Shown: piece after piece, positions 23,513-23,603 of the stretch
Position numbering within the stretch: the stretch's first letter is position 1
Layout: each line of letters opens with the position of its first letter
Virus record (IMG/VR): IMGVR_UViG_3300025118_000155
Span: 1 to 23,603 of that record
Direction: 5' to 3' (one strand)
From: a virus
Length of the DNA: 23,603 bases
Program-made: the position numbers and the translations under genes
Notes under the pieces: generated by a model
Database searches by the model: none
Seen by the model: the letters and a program-made list of their open reading frames with translations, nothing else
Told to the model about the DNA's origin: nothing

Positions 23513-23603
23513 ATGGAGTAGCTGCTGAGCCACTTCCATTAGCTACTGATTTTACAAACCAATAACCATCTTTATTTGCCTGAATAAATACTTCACTACC
23601 AAT
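23505..23603 (-). CDS. C-terminal 32 residues of a virion-region gene, partial
   Basis: The frame opens at the window edge and ends in TAA at 23505. The visible residues are IGSEVFIQANKDGYWFVKSV, then ANGSGSAATPFS. The strand-like FIQANKDGYWFVKSV phrase and Gly/Ser tail are compatible with a small beta virion domain, such as a decoration or head protein. Too little is present to assign a family. The gene precedes the adaptor, so a capsid-region gene is plausible. Confidence 0.7.
   Translation of the reverse strand: MGSEVFIQANKDGYWFVKSVANGSGSAATPFS

Noticed and set aside
1-23603. CRISPR array, insertion sequence or integrase/attachment site
   Set aside because: No regularly spaced repeats, transposase or integrase motifs, or paired terminal repeats were seen.

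Overview
This window is a late (virion and probably lysis) gene block from an AT-rich tailed double-stranded DNA phage (Caudoviricetes). Every gene I can support lies on the minus strand, so the block is transcribed from position 23603 towards position 1. Genes are tightly packed, mostly with TAATG or ATGA stop/start overlaps or gaps under 25 bases. AGGAG-type ribosome binding sites precede most of them, and stops are TAA or TGA under the standard bacterial code. The VGIGT-repeat fibre, the Gly/Asp-rich fibres, the small beta-rich virion proteins and the 'SDARDIAENELSEATDVMVDE'-type protein match my memory of uncultured marine phages. I could not search for relatives and cannot name a host. 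No sheath, tail tube or long tape-measure protein is visible. A propeller-like nozzle or hub candidate is followed by four internal or ejection-type proteins, so a short-tailed (podovirus-like) particle is my inference.

Layout in transcription order (right to left). At 23603-23505 is the last 32 residues of an upstream gene, then an 83-base leader with a GC-rich stem-loop. At 23421-18101 come a probable head-to-tail adaptor with a C-terminal coiled coil (412 aa), two related small beta-rich proteins (129 and 170 aa), a very large VGIGT-repeat fibre (873 aa), and two small proteins (81 and 93 aa, the latter with a GTG start). At 18117-13650 come a 350-aa virion protein with a small Cys motif, three small virion proteins (89, 122 and 128 aa), a second fibre (423 aa), a class I methyltransferase-like protein (179 aa) and a beta-sandwich protein (174 aa). 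At 13650-11872 is a cluster of short membrane and helical proteins (49, 88, 47, 77 and 64 aa) interrupted by a calcineurin-type metallophosphoesterase (259 aa); it resembles a holin/lysis cassette, but no endolysin is recognisable. At 11863-11775 an 89-base, roughly 50% GC inverted-repeat element sits between genes and may be a structured RNA. At 11758-1 are the 830-aa propeller-like virion protein, a 62-aa protein, three internal-protein candidates (533, 440 and 308 aa) and a giant protein of at least 1743 aa that runs off the left edge.

The most noteworthy items are the structured-RNA candidate at 11775-11863, the stem-loop leader at 23443-23480 that could mask a ribosome binding site, the giant ejection-type protein, and the two enzyme-like genes (phosphoesterase and methyltransferase) embedded among structural and lysis genes. 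Two short genes, at 12296-12439 and 13501-13650, fill what would otherwise look like intergenic gaps. The only real non-coding stretches over 50 bases are 11759-11871, 17008-17064 and 23422-23504, and each contains a GC-rich stem-loop.
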